A stretch of 64,000 nucleotides of DNA from an uncultured bacterium (GCA_946188155.1 CAMHUC010000007.1:1-64000), one strand, 5' to 3'. Counted from the stretch's first letter, positions 7,450 through 17,032 are shown. The notes: generated by a model from the sequence alone, not told the origin. Numbers and translations are program-made.

Positions 7450-10275
7450 ATGAAACTGAAACAAGTCGTATTAGCTCTTTGCCTGTCGCTGCTTTCCGGG
7501 GGCTGCGTGGCACAGGTGTGGCAGTATGTAGACCCCCGCATCGGCAGCGAGGGAGTAGGGCGCACGTTCCCCGGCCCGTCGATGCCGTTCGGCCTGTGCA
7601 AGCCGGGGCCCGACTGCACGGTCAGGCCCAATGCCGGCTGGGCACCGATGCCGGAGGTGGTGACGGGCTTCTCGCAGACACACGTCAGCGGCACCGGCGG
7701 CGGTCAGAAGTACGGCAATGTGCTCATACAGCCGTTTATTGGCAACGGACTGACACAGACAGACTTAAGCCACGGACTGACACAGACAGACTTAAGCCAC
7801 GGACTGACACAGACAGACTTAAGCCACGGACTGACACGGGCTGACTTAGGCCACGGACTGACACGGACTGACACGGACTTGGCCCAGAGGCGTGTCAGCG
7901 AGGAGATGTCGCTCGGCTATTATGCCACGACCTACGAGAACGGCATCCGCACGGAGATCACCGCCTCGGAGCGCTGCGCCTTCTATCGGATACACTACCG
8001 GAACTGGAGCGCCTGTGCGGCCGACGGACTGCTGCTGGTGGATGCCACCCACTATCTGGGCAAGGACACCGTGCCCGACGGGCGCGAGAAACAGCAGTTC
8101 GTGGGCGCCGAGGTGGAGGTGACGGGCAGCCATGAGGTAGTCGGCTTCACCCGCATCCGGGGCGGGTGGAACAATGGCGATGCCTATACCGTCTATTTCT
8201 GCCTGCAGAGCGACAAGGCCTTCAAGCCCATATCCTGTGCCGACGGGCGGGCTGTGCTCTGGATGAACGACTCGCTGCAGCAGCTGAAGGTGGGCATATC
8301 GTATGTCAGCACCCAGCAGGCACGGCGGAACATCCCGGAATGCGACTTCGACACGCAACTGAATAAGCTACGCGACAGCTGGGAACGGCTGTTGGGCCGA
8401 TTCCAGGTGGCGGGCACGGAGCGCGACAAGCGGATGTTCTACACCGCCCTCTACCACACCATGCTGATGCCTGTGGATAAGAGCGGCGAGAATCCCAAGT
8501 GGACGGAGACACCCTACTACGACGACTTCTACGCCATCTGGGACACCTACCGCACCTCTACCCCACTCATCACCCTCGTCGACGAACAACGCCAGGTGGA
8601 CATCGTCAACTCCTTATTAAATATATATAAGCGCGAGGGCTACCTGCCCGATGCACGCAGCGGCGACTGCAACGGCCGCACGCAGGGCGGCTCGAATGCC
8701 GAGGTGGTGATTGCCGATGCCTTCGTCAAGGGATTAGGAAGAGGTGAGAGGGAAGAGGTGAGAGGCGCGAGGATAGACTATGAGCTGGCCCTGGAGGCAA
8801 TGCTCAAGGATGCCGATGCCGACCCGGGGGCCGACCACGAGAAGCACGGACGAGGCGGACTGCCGGAGTACAACCGGCTGGGCTACCTGCCCTACGGCAT
8901 CGACCGTGCCGGCACGCGTACCGTGGAGTATGCCTACGACGACTACTGCATCGCCCTGGTGGCACGGGGGCTGGGGCGCGACGACCTCTACGAGCGCTTC
9001 ATGCGACAGTCAGCAAACTGGCGAAACCTCTGGCGCAGCGACTACGAGTGGGACGACGTCAGGGGCTACATCATGCCCCGCGATGCCGAGGGCCGCTGGC
9101 TCGACTCCGTGCCCTGGGGCCGCTCGAAGGTGTTCCACCCCACCATTCCCTACACGCCGGTGACGAAGGTGGCCCCGTGGTATCTGCCCTGGTGGAGCAC
9201 GTTCTTCTACGAGGCCCTCTCGGCAGAGTACTCGCTGAGCATCCCCCACGACGTGCCGGGGCTCATCGAGGCCTGCGGGGGAGCGGACACGTTCCGGCGG
9301 CGACTCGACCTGTTCTTCGACCGCCGACGCTACAACGTGGGCAACGAGCCGTCGTTCCTCACGCCCTGCCTGTACCACTGGATAGGACGGCCCGACCTGA
9401 CCTCCGACCGCGTGCGACAGATCATCACCGACAGCTATAGCGACCAGCCCGACGGTCTGCCCGGCAACGACGACAGCGGGGCGATGTCGTCATGGCTGGC
9501 CTTCCACCAGCTGGGCCTCTACCCCAATGCCGGTCAGGACTACTATCTGCTCCACGCTCCGCTACTGCCTGAGTGGACGCTGCGGCTTTGCAATGGCAGG
9601 ACGCTGCACGGCACGGTCAAAGGCAAGGGCACCCACTTCGACCGCGTGACCCTCAACGGGCACCGCCTGCCCGAGGCGCGCATCACCCATCAGCAGCTGA
9701 TGGAGGGCGGCGAGCTGGTGTTCCACGTTTCTGCGGAGAAGGCACATCGCGAGGGGCTGCCCCCTTGCGACGTGACCTGCGATGCCACCCCCACGTTCAG
9801 ACCCACTCCTTCTCCCCCCGACTCAGGGGGAGAAAGAGTTACCCTGTCCATCTCGTACACGCTCAACCGCCAGCACCGCACGTGGCCACTCACCATGGCC
9901 TGGCAGGGCGACACGCTCACCGTCACCTGCAAGGAGGCCACCTACCTCATCCACCGCAGCGTGGCAAAGCATGCCGACGGCTTCTGCTGGCACATCCCTG
10001 CCGACGGGGCCGTGTACCAGCCGCAGGGCACCTTCGCCTTCGTCTCCCGTCAGGCGATGGAGCAGCTGCGCGACAAGGGCTGGTTCGTCTACAACGGCAT
10101 CACCTGGCGCCGCGTGGGCGATGGCCCCGACGGGTCCTGCCATGTCCGTGCCGACATCGACCAGACGGAGATGCTGATAGCCTACTGCGAGCCGCTCGGC
10201 CTCTACTTAGTCACCGAGATGCGCCGCAACCCCTTGGGAATCGACTGGCGAATCCACCCCGGAGGCCCACAATGA
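7450..10275 (+). CDS. GH92 family alpha-mannosidase, secreted
   Basis: The 941-residue enzyme should remove terminal mannose, typically alpha-1,2-linked, by calcium-dependent inversion. A signal peptide (MKLKQVVLAL to about residue 22) ends in SGGCVAQ, either a weak lipobox or a signal peptidase I site. GH92 landmarks are DPRIGSEG and HVSGTGGG near the N-terminus, DCNGRTQGG and EYAYDDYC in the helical barrel, and GLPGNDDSGAMSSW (about 668-681), carrying the conserved Asp pair. The start at 7450 is chosen over 7402 because the promoter lies between them. Residues about 100-145 are five in-frame 27-bp repeats (HGLTQTDLS), absent from ordinary GH92 proteins; GRGEREEVRGAR (about 432-443) is another repeat-like insert. 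About 150 unrecognised residues follow the catalytic domain. Confidence 0.88.
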   Translation: MKLKQVVLALCLSLLSGGCVAQVWQYVDPRIGSEGVGRTFPGPSMPFGLCKPGPDCTVRPNAGWAPMPEVVTGFSQTHVSGTGGGQKYGNVLIQPFIGNGLTQTDLSHGLTQTDLSHGLTQTDLSHGLTRADLGHGLTRTDTDLAQRRVSEEMSLGYYATTYENGIRTEITASERCAFYRIHYRNWSACAADGLLLVDATHYLGKDTVPDGREKQQFVGAEVEVTGSHEVVGFTRIRGGWNNGDAYTVYFCLQSDKAFKPISCADGRAVLWMNDSLQQLKVGISYVSTQQARRNIPECDFDTQLNKLRDSWERLLGRFQVAGTERDKRMFYTALYHTMLMPVDKSGENPKWTETPYYDDFYAIWDTYRTSTPLITLVDEQRQVDIVNSLLNIYKREGYLPDARSGDCNGRTQGGSNAEVVIADAFVKGLGRGEREEVRGARIDYELALEAMLKDADADPGADHEKHGRGGLPEYNRLGYLPYGIDRAGTRTVEYAYDDYCIALVARGLGRDDLYERFMRQSANWRNLWRSDYEWDDVRGYIMPRDAEGRWLDSVPWGRSKVFHPTIPYTPVTKVAPWYLPWWSTFFYEALSAEYSLSIPHDVPGLIEACGGADTFRRRLDLFFDRRRYNVGNEPSFLTPCLYHWIGRPDLTSDRVRQIITDSYSDQPDGLPGNDDSGAMSSWLAFHQLGLYPNAGQDYYLLHAPLLPEWTLRLCNGRTLHGTVKGKGTHFDRVTLNGHRLPEARITHQQLMEGGELVFHVSAEKAHREGLPPCDVTCDATPTFRPTPSPPDSGGERVTLSISYTLNRQHRTWPLTMAWQGDTLTVTCKEATYLIHRSVAKHADGFCWHIPADGAVYQPQGTFAFVSRQAMEQLRDKGWFVYNGITWRRVGDGPDGSCHVRADIDQTEMLIAYCEPLGLYLVTEMRRNPLGIDWRIHPGGPQ
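7747..7881 (+). repeat. 27-bp in-frame tandem repeat inside the GH92 gene
   Basis: Units begin with GGACTGACAC at 7747, 7774, 7801, 7828 and 7855, an exact 27-bp period. The first three are nearly identical and the last two degenerate. They encode HGLTQTDLS, HGLTRADLG and HGLTRTDTD, so frame and reading are preserved. Confidence 0.92.
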
Positions 10276-10293
10276 AAGATTTTATGGGAAATA

Positions 10294-10325
10294 TTTGGTG
10301 GAACCAACAAAAATAGCTACTTTTG
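10294..10325 (+). promoter_or_regulatory. Promoter of the histidine kinase/GH92 pair
   Basis: TTTG at 10294-10297, a 20-bp spacer and TACTTTTG at 10318-10325 match the Bacteroidetes consensus; the ATG is at 10355. Confidence 0.7.
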
Positions 10326-10354
10326 CAAGCGTAGTGAATATACCAATAAACTGA

Positions 10355-12262
10355 ATGATGAGACGGCTGCTAACTATCATAATCCTTATGGCCTGGTGCG
10401 TGGCACCCTTCGCAGTCACTGCCGAGAGCGACGATGGCGTCGACTCGGCGCTTGCCCTCATCAATGAAGAGATAGAATACCAGGCACAGTTGGGCGACTA
10501 CGAGAACGAAGGGAAAGCCCGCTGGCAGAAGATTGTCACCCTGAAGAATTACTCACAGACCCAGCAGCAGGTCGACGAGGCCGATGTGCAGATGGCATGG
10601 TTCAGCAAGCACCAGCAGTGGGACAACTACTACCGCACGTGGCAGCTGAAGGCCAACGCCCTGTGCGCCCTGGGCAAGCTGCAGACAGGCCTGCAGGAAA
10701 CGCAGCGCATGCTGAACGACGCCAAGGAGCGCGACAACAAGCTGGGCCGGGCCATGGCCTACAAGCAGATAGGCGTCATCTACCTGAACATGAAGCAGAC
10801 GGAGCCCGCCATCGAAGCCCTGCAGCACTATGCCGACCTGATGAGGGACGAGCAGAACGACTTCAGCTCGCTGAGCAACATCTACTACCGCATGGCCAAG
10901 GCCTACGACTACGACAAGGCCTACGACAGCGAGCTGAAGGTGACCGTGGAGTGGCTCCGGTTCCTACACGAGAAGGTGGGAAAGCTGCAAAGGGCTGATG
11001 TCAGGGAGTGCTACAACGCCTGCTACCTGGCACGCACTGCCGCCTTCATCGGACTGCAACGACTCGACGATGCCCAGATGGCCCTCGACACGGCATGGCA
11101 CCACGCCCACCTGATCAACACCGGTCTCAGCCTGCACCACTACTATAAGATGCAGGCACGCTACCAGCTGGCCAGGGGTAACGCCGCCCGGGCGCTGCTC
11201 TATACCGACAGCGTCAGGCAGGCCACCAACGAGAAGGACGACCATAGCGACGAAGTGCGGGCACAAGCGCTCATGATGCTGGGGCGAGGCACCGAGGCGG
11301 CACTGATCTACCAGCGGCTCTACCACGAGAAGGACTCCGTGTTCGGGCGCGATGCCCGACAGCACCTCGACGAGCTGAACACGCTGTTCCAGGTAGACGA
11401 GATCAAGACCGAGCAGCAGCGCACCAAGCTGCGCTACACCCTGCTGGCCGCCGGCTCCATCATGCTGGCACTGCTGCTGCTCATGCTGTACGGCTGGCGG
11501 GCTGCCGCCCGGCAGAAGAAGGCCAACGAACTGCTGCGCCTGGCCAACGAGCGGGCGCTGGTGTCGTCGAAGATGAAGTCGGAGTTCATCCGTAACATCT
11601 CGCACGAGATACGCACGCCGCTGAACATCGTGTCGGGCTTCACACAGATACTGACGGCACCCGACATGGAGCTGCCCGACGCCGAGAAGGCCGACCTGCA
11701 GGGGCGCATCGAGGAGAACACCGACCGCATCACCAAGATTGTGGACCGCATGCTCGAGCTGAGCGACGCCAGCAGCGAGGCCGTCATCGAGCGCAATGAC
11801 CACACGGATGTAGCGGAACTGGTGGCCGAGGCCATCGGGCATTCCAGGATAGAATTCCATACACGACCTGGCAATCCCGACGCGCCGGTGACGTTCGTCG
11901 TTCCCGACAGTCCGCCAGCCACGCCTGTCAGCCTGCTTACCAACCGCGTCTATGCCGTGCGTATGCTGGCGCAGTTGCTGGAGAACGCGGCTAAGTTCAC
12001 GCACGAAGGCTCCATCACGCTCACCGTCACACATACCGACAAGCTCGTGAGCTTCATCGTTGAGGACACTGGCATTGGCATCCCGCCCGAGCATACGGAA
12101 CATATCTTCGAAGAGTTCGTACAACTCGACTCCTTCGCCGACGGCACGGGCATCGGACTGACCGTGGCGCGCAGCATCGCACAGCGCATGGGCGGCGACC
12201 TGTGGCTCGATGCCGACTATCGCCGGGGGGCACGCTTTGTGCTGGAGCTGAAGAAGAATTGA
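10355..12262 (+). CDS. TPR-containing sensor histidine kinase
   Basis: The 635-residue inner-membrane sensor has a signal peptide (about 1-23), a periplasmic alpha-helical region with TPR-like repeats (about 30-340), one membrane segment (about 357-381) and a cytoplasmic kinase core. HisKA contains ISHEIRTPL with the phosphoacceptor His417. The ATPase domain has LLENAAKF (N box), VEDTGIGIP (G1) and DGTGIGLTVAR (G2). There is no receiver or DNA-binding domain, so it is not a hybrid two-component system protein, and its response regulator is not in the window. The phosphatase-GH92 gene starts 28 bp downstream and is probably cotranscribed. Confidence 0.88.
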   Translation: MMRRLLTIIILMAWCVAPFAVTAESDDGVDSALALINEEIEYQAQLGDYENEGKARWQKIVTLKNYSQTQQQVDEADVQMAWFSKHQQWDNYYRTWQLKANALCALGKLQTGLQETQRMLNDAKERDNKLGRAMAYKQIGVIYLNMKQTEPAIEALQHYADLMRDEQNDFSSLSNIYYRMAKAYDYDKAYDSELKVTVEWLRFLHEKVGKLQRADVRECYNACYLARTAAFIGLQRLDDAQMALDTAWHHAHLINTGLSLHHYYKMQARYQLARGNAARALLYTDSVRQATNEKDDHSDEVRAQALMMLGRGTEAALIYQRLYHEKDSVFGRDARQHLDELNTLFQVDEIKTEQQRTKLRYTLLAAGSIMLALLLLMLYGWRAAARQKKANELLRLANERALVSSKMKSEFIRNISHEIRTPLNIVSGFTQILTAPDMELPDAEKADLQGRIEENTDRITKIVDRMLELSDASSEAVIERNDHTDVAELVAEAIGHSRIEFHTRPGNPDAPVTFVVPDSPPATPVSLLTNRVYAVRMLAQLLENAAKFTHEGSITLTVTHTDKLVSFIVEDTGIGIPPEHTEHIFEEFVQLDSFADGTGIGLTVARSIAQRMGGDLWLDADYRRGARFVLELKKN

Positions 12263-12290
12263 AAAGTTGAAGAATTGAAGAGACGACGAT

Positions 12291-15200
12291 ATGAACATAC
12301 TGCATAGAATCCTGCTGTTCGCCATGGCCTGCCTAATGGCTGGCCCCCTGTCTGCCCAATACGAGAAGCTGGGCGGCGTGTATTATGCATATCCGGCCAC
12401 GGAGACTGTACTCGCAGAAGCCCCCGAGGGCTACGAGCCGTTCTACATATCACACTACGGGCGCCACGGCTCACGCTGGCTGCCCAACGACCGGCGCTAC
12501 GAGTGGGTGAACAGGTACTTTGAGGACCAGCAGAACCTGACCAAGCTCGGCAGGAGCGTGCGCAAGCGGCTGGCCAAGGTGTGGAAGCACGCACAGGGCA
12601 ACGGCGGACAGCTCACACCACTGGGCGCCCGTCAGCACCGTGCCATCGCGAGGCGTATGTACCAGAACTTCCCGCAGCTCTTCACAGCCAGCAGCCGTCT
12701 GACGGCACATTCAAGCACCGTCTCCCGCTGCAAGAGCAGCATGGAGAACTTCGTGGCTGAGCTCAGAGCGCAGAACCCAGCGATAACCATCAAGCCTGTC
12801 ACCCGTGAGGAGGACATGGACTGGATAGCCTATACCTCGCCTGAGGAGAAGGCTCTCGAGCATCACACATACGTGCCACTGACAATATCGCCCGACAGGT
12901 TTGTCAAGGCTCTGTTCATTGACCCCTCGAAGGTGAAGAACCCCACGCGGCTGCTGACAGAGCTCCACACCATCGCATCCGACATGCAGGACGTGGAGCT
13001 GAACGTGTCGCTCTACGACATCTTCACAGAAGAGGAACTCCAGGCCGTCTACCTGATGAACAACAGGCGGATGACCATCTGCAACGGTGACGAGATTCTC
13101 AACGAAGGGATTCCCGCCCGCAGTGCCATCTCCCTCTGGCAGCGCATAGAGGCCGATGCCGAGGCGGCCATCGCCAGCGGCACACCAGGAGCCGACCTGC
13201 GCTTCGGCCACGACACGAACCTCTACCGGCTGCTGACGCTGATGGGCATCTCTGTTGGAGGTGAGAGAAAAGAGACTGCGGCTGAGCGATATGACCTGAT
13301 GGACGAACTGCTGCCGATGGCCGCCAACCTGCAGATGGTATTCTACCGCAAGCACACGCCTTCACCACTCCTACAGGAGGTGACGGGGGGTGTCATCGTA
13401 CAGCTGCTGCATAACGAGCGCTCCATCGGCTTCTATCCCTGGGCGCAGCTCAAGCAGCGCGTCACCCGGCGCATCCACCGCCTGGAACACTTGCGACAGC
13501 TATGCAGCCTGAACACGATGGTAGGCACGGCTCCCGCCAACACCCGCACCGCCGGACTCTTCGGCAAAGGCTCCGAGGAGCACGGGCAGACACTGCCCGC
13601 CGTGCTCACGCCCAACGGCCAGAACTTCTGGACACCACAGACGCGCGACACCGAGAAGAAGTGCGTGGCACCTTATTACTATACCGACTCGCTCTTCCAG
13701 GGCTTCCGCAACAGCCACTGGATAGTAGGCGGCTGCACACAGGACTACGGCTCGTTCACCGTGGCAGCCATCAGTGGCAGGCTCAGGCTGAAACCTGAAG
13801 AACGGGCCACGCGATTCTCGCACGATGCAGAAATCTCGCATCCCCACTACTACGCCGTTCGCCTGCCCGACGAGCATCTGCGGCTGGAACTCACGGGAAG
13901 CAGTCATGCCGCCATGCTGCGCATCACGCCTGAGAAGGACGGCCCGGTGCATATCGTCATCAACCACAACAGCGATGAGGGTGAGGGCATGATCGACCTC
14001 CGGGAGAAGACGGTCTATGGCTACAACCCCGTTCACCGCATCTATCAGGGATGGGGCGAGAAGGCCGGCTTCAGTGGCCACTTCCTGCTGAGATATACCG
14101 ATGAAATCGCGGATTCAGGCAAGGACAGCACCTGTGTGTGGCTCACCTTCGAGGGCAAGGCTCACCAGCCGATTCTGCTGACGATGGCCTCATCGTTCAC
14201 AGGACTTGAGGGGGCAGCCACCAATCTGCTCCACGAGACTGAGGGGAAGGACTTCGAGGCGCTGGCCGAGTGTACGGCCGAAGCGTGGATAGCCCGCCTG
14301 CACACCATCGACGTGGAGGATGCCGACACGGCGCGCGTCAATCAGTTCTACGGAGCCCTCTACCGGGCCTCCTTCCTGCCCCGCGAGATGAGCGACGCCG
14401 ACGGCAGCTACCCCCGCTTCGCCAATGGCTCAGCAGCATCCCCCGGAAAACCCGGAAAACCCGGAATATCCGGAATATCCGGAAAGCCCGGAATATCCGG
14501 CGCCCCCAGCTCCCCCGCCCCCCCCGCCAAATTCTACGGCGACTTCTCCATGTGGGATACCTATCGCGCCGTTCATCCGCTCTATAACATCATCGCCCCC
14601 CAAGAGTCGGCGCAGATGATGCAGTCGCTCGTCACCATGTACGAGCAGGGCGGCTGGCTGCCCATCTTCCCCTGCTGGAACTCGTATACCGCCGCCATGA
14701 TTGGCGACCACTGCGCCGTGGCATTGGCTGATGCCTACGTGAAGGGCATCCAGGGGTTCGATGCCGAGAAGGCCTACGAGGGCATGCGGAAGAATGCCTT
14801 CGAGTCGCCGGCCTCTTTCGACGACTATAAGAACGGCATGGGGCGCCGCGCCTTGGAGAGTTATCTGAAGTATGGCTATATTCCCTTGGAGGACAGCGTG
14901 AAGGAGGCTTTCCACCAGGACGAGCAGACATCGAGGACGCTGGAGTATGCCTTCGACGACTTCGCCGTGGCCCAGATGGCGAAGGCCTTAGGCAGGGGCG
15001 GCGACTATGAGCTGCTGATGCGCCGCTCGGAGAACTGGCGCAACGTGATCAATCCCAAGACGGGCTACTGCGACGGCCGGCATGTGCCCCGGCAGCTGAC
15101 GCGCAGGAAGAACGACGGCGGACGCTTCGAAGACAACACCGACTTCATCCACCGCAAGCCTTACATCACCGAGGGGGCCACCTGCCACTATACCTGGTAC

Positions 15201-15638
15201 GTGCCTCACAATGTGGAGGGACTGGTGGAGCTGCTCGGCGGCAAGGACAGGTTCGAGGCCAAGCTCGACTCGATGTTCACCGAAGGCCGCTACTGGCACG
15301 GCAACGAGCCCTGCCACCAGATAGCCTATTTATACGATTTCATCGGGCGACGCGACAAGACGGTTGAGCGCGTGGCTCATATCCTCGACACGGAGTACAA
15401 CGACTCGCCAGGCGGCCTCTCGGGCAACGACGACGCCGGACAGATGTCGGCCTGGTATCTCTTCTCATCGATGGGCTTCTACCCCGTCTGCCCGGCTTCC
15501 GACAGGTATATGCTCGCGGCACCGCGATTCCGGAAGGTGACGCTGAATCTGGAAGGCGGGCAACAGTTCGTCATTACGCCAGAGTCGCTGCCAAGGGACC
15601 GCAACTACATCACTCACGGCGAGATTACTGGAAGATAA
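12291..15638 (+). CDS. Histidine-acid-phosphatase/GH92 mannosidase fusion, secreted
   Basis: The 1115-residue protein joins two enzymes. After a signal peptide (1-22), residues about 25-400 form a clade-2 histidine phosphatase, of the phytase/MINPP type, with catalytic RHGSRW (58-63) and the HD proton-donor motif in RFGHDTN (304-310). From about 405 (MVGTAPANT, EEHGQTLPA) a GH92 domain follows, with DFSMWDTYR, EYAFDDFAV and GLSGNDDAGQMSAW (about 1042). The pair could dephosphorylate and then trim mannose-phosphate glycans such as yeast phosphomannan; this is inference. Residues about 717-737 are collagen-like GKPGKPGISG from the CCGG repeat, just before DFSMWDTYR. The gene overlaps the convergent M16 gene by 14 bp at their 3' ends. 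Confidence 0.85.
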   Translation: MNILHRILLFAMACLMAGPLSAQYEKLGGVYYAYPATETVLAEAPEGYEPFYISHYGRHGSRWLPNDRRYEWVNRYFEDQQNLTKLGRSVRKRLAKVWKHAQGNGGQLTPLGARQHRAIARRMYQNFPQLFTASSRLTAHSSTVSRCKSSMENFVAELRAQNPAITIKPVTREEDMDWIAYTSPEEKALEHHTYVPLTISPDRFVKALFIDPSKVKNPTRLLTELHTIASDMQDVELNVSLYDIFTEEELQAVYLMNNRRMTICNGDEILNEGIPARSAISLWQRIEADAEAAIASGTPGADLRFGHDTNLYRLLTLMGISVGGERKETAAERYDLMDELLPMAANLQMVFYRKHTPSPLLQEVTGGVIVQLLHNERSIGFYPWAQLKQRVTRRIHRLEHLRQLCSLNTMVGTAPANTRTAGLFGKGSEEHGQTLPAVLTPNGQNFWTPQTRDTEKKCVAPYYYTDSLFQGFRNSHWIVGGCTQDYGSFTVAAISGRLRLKPEERATRFSHDAEISHPHYYAVRLPDEHLRLELTGSSHAAMLRITPEKDGPVHIVINHNSDEGEGMIDLREKTVYGYNPVHRIYQGWGEKAGFSGHFLLRYTDEIADSGKDSTCVWLTFEGKAHQPILLTMASSFTGLEGAATNLLHETEGKDFEALAECTAEAWIARLHTIDVEDADTARVNQFYGALYRASFLPREMSDADGSYPRFANGSAASPGKPGKPGISGISGKPGISGAPSSPAPPAKFYGDFSMWDTYRAVHPLYNIIAPQESAQMMQSLVTMYEQGGWLPIFPCWNSYTAAMIGDHCAVALADAYVKGIQGFDAEKAYEGMRKNAFESPASFDDYKNGMGRRALESYLKYGYIPLEDSVKEAFHQDEQTSRTLEYAFDDFAVAQMAKALGRGGDYELLMRRSENWRNVINPKTGYCDGRHVPRQLTRRKNDGGRFEDNTDFIHRKPYITEGATCHYTWYVPHNVEGLVELLGGKDRFEAKLDSMFTEGRYWHGNEPCHQIAYLYDFIGRRDKTVERVAHILDTEYNDSPGGLSGNDDAGQMSAWYLFSSMGFYPVCPASDRYMLAAPRFRKVTLNLEGGQQFVITPESLPRDRNYITHGEITGR
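14442..14500 (+). repeat. CCGG nonamer array A, in frame in the phosphatase-GH92 gene
   Basis: About 6.5 units of a 9-bp repeat (CCCGGAAAA, TCCGGAATA, TCCGGAAAG variants). It is translated as Pro/Ser-Gly-Lys/Ile triplets, giving a collagen-like run. Confidence 0.93.
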
Positions 15639-16911
15639 GCGTCGTCAGACGTTCCTTGGCAAACAGCTCGTTGGCCACCTTCTGAAGGTCCTTGGACGTG
15701 ATGGCGTCAATCTTGGCGAAGAGCGTGTCCAGGTCGCGCTCCTGGCCGTGGTGCAGGTAGCTGCGCCCGAAGTCGAGGGCGAACTGCTCGCGGTTGTCGC
15801 AGGCAATGGCTATCTGCCCCTTGATCTGTCGCTTGGCAGCTGTCAGCTGCGCCTGGGTGAGCGGTTTGTGCATCAGCTTGTCAAGCTCCTTGCGTACCAG
15901 TTGGCGGCACTTGTCGACATCGTGGTGGTCACAGCCGAAATACACGCTCCACAGGCCTCGGTCGGAATAGACAGCCATCGAACTCTCCACGGTGTACACC
16001 AGTCCGTAGCGCTCGCGCAGCGAGAGGCTCAGGCGGGCGTTCAGGCTCGGACCGCCGAGGATATTGTTGAGCAGGTAGAGCGCCGTGCGCAACGGATGGT
16101 TGTAGGGGTAGGCCTGCGTGCCTATCATCACGTGGGCCTGGTGCGTGCCGTGGTCGCGCGTAATCTCTCCTTTCGAGGAAGGAGACTCTTTCGAGGATGG
16201 AGGAGTGACCTGTGGCTGATTCTGCCCCTCGGCACTATTCTCCTTACTCTTTACTCCTTCCTCCTTCCTCGAAAAATCCTTCCTCGCTCCTCCCTCCTTC
16301 CTCGAAAGGAGATTGCAGAGACGCTTGAAGTCAACGTCGCCATAGGCGAAGAACACCATCTTCTCCGGGCGATAGTTGCGGCCTACGAAGCGCAGGGCAT
16401 CATCGGTGGTGTAGGTGCGCAGCTGGTCGGCGTCGCCCAGGATGTTGTGGCCGAGCGGGTGGCCTTCGAAGAGGATGCTCTCGAACTCGTCGTAAATCAG
16501 CTCTGCCGGCGAGTCGTTGTAGCTCTCTATCTCATCGCAAATCACCTCCACCTCCTTGTCAATCTCCTCCTGGGGGTACTGGCTGTGGAACACGATGTCG
16601 GTGAGCAGGTCAACAGCCTGCTTGAAGTGCTCCTTGGCGATGGCGGCATAGTAGACGGTGTCCTCCTTGTTGGTGAAGGCGTTCAGCTCGCCGCCCACAC
16701 CTTCGAGGGCGTTAATGATTTGCAGGGCGTTGCGCCGCTCTGTCCCCTTGAAGGTCATGTGCTCGCAGAAGTGGGCGATGCCCTCTTCCCCATCGTGCTC
16801 GTCGCGCGTGCCGGCAGCTATCTGGAAACCACAATAAATCACCTGCGAGGGCGACGGCAGGTGGATGACGCGGAGTCCGTTCCGCAATGTATAGGTGTTG
16901 TATTTCGTCAT
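15625..16911 (-). CDS. M16 family zinc metallopeptidase
   Basis: The 428-residue cytoplasmic peptidase of the pitrilysin/processing-peptidase family has the inverted zinc motif HFCEH at about residues 47-51 and the downstream ligand region GELNAFTNKEDTVYYA. The second half is the non-catalytic M16 domain with LGGPSLNARL and LRERYGLVYTV. The start at 16911 (MTKYNTYTLRNG) is chosen because the -7 box lies just upstream and M16 proteins begin there. Between the two halves, about residues 205-252 are a Lys/Glu/Ser-rich linker (RKEGGARKDF, PPSSKESPSSKGE) encoded by CTCCTTCCTCG-type repeats, not a family feature. Confidence 0.87.
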   Translation of the reverse strand: MTKYNTYTLRNGLRVIHLPSPSQVIYCGFQIAAGTRDEHDGEEGIAHFCEHMTFKGTERRNALQIINALEGVGGELNAFTNKEDTVYYAAIAKEHFKQAVDLLTDIVFHSQYPQEEIDKEVEVICDEIESYNDSPAELIYDEFESILFEGHPLGHNILGDADQLRTYTTDDALRFVGRNYRPEKMVFFAYGDVDFKRLCNLLSRKEGGARKDFSRKEEGVKSKENSAEGQNQPQVTPPSSKESPSSKGEITRDHGTHQAHVMIGTQAYPYNHPLRTALYLLNNILGGPSLNARLSLSLRERYGLVYTVESSMAVYSDRGLWSVYFGCDHHDVDKCRQLVRKELDKLMHKPLTQAQLTAAKRQIKGQIAIACDNREQFALDFGRSYLHHGQERDLDTLFAKIDAITSKDLQKVANELFAKERLTTLIFQ

Positions 16912-16919
16912 TTCGGCTG

Positions 16920-16951
16920 CAAAATTACGAAGAATAATTGATAAATGACAA
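16920..16951 (-). promoter_or_regulatory. Promoter of the M16 gene
   Basis: On the minus strand TAATTTTG (16927-16920) lies eight bases from the ATG; TTG (16951-16949) is 21 bp further upstream. Confidence 0.55.
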
Positions 16952-17024
16952 TTGGCAATTGACAATTTTGCACGGCGGCAGCAAATTCTTCATTCTCCAT
17001 TCTTCATTCTTCGTTTTTATTTCG

Positions 17025-17032
17025 TAACTTTG
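17025..17032 (+). promoter_or_regulatory. -7 box of the membrane AraC gene
   Basis: TAACTTTG, 28 bases before the ATG at 17061. ATTCTTCATTC-type repeats (16984-17012) lie directly upstream, similar to those near 3130-3160. Confidence 0.5.
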
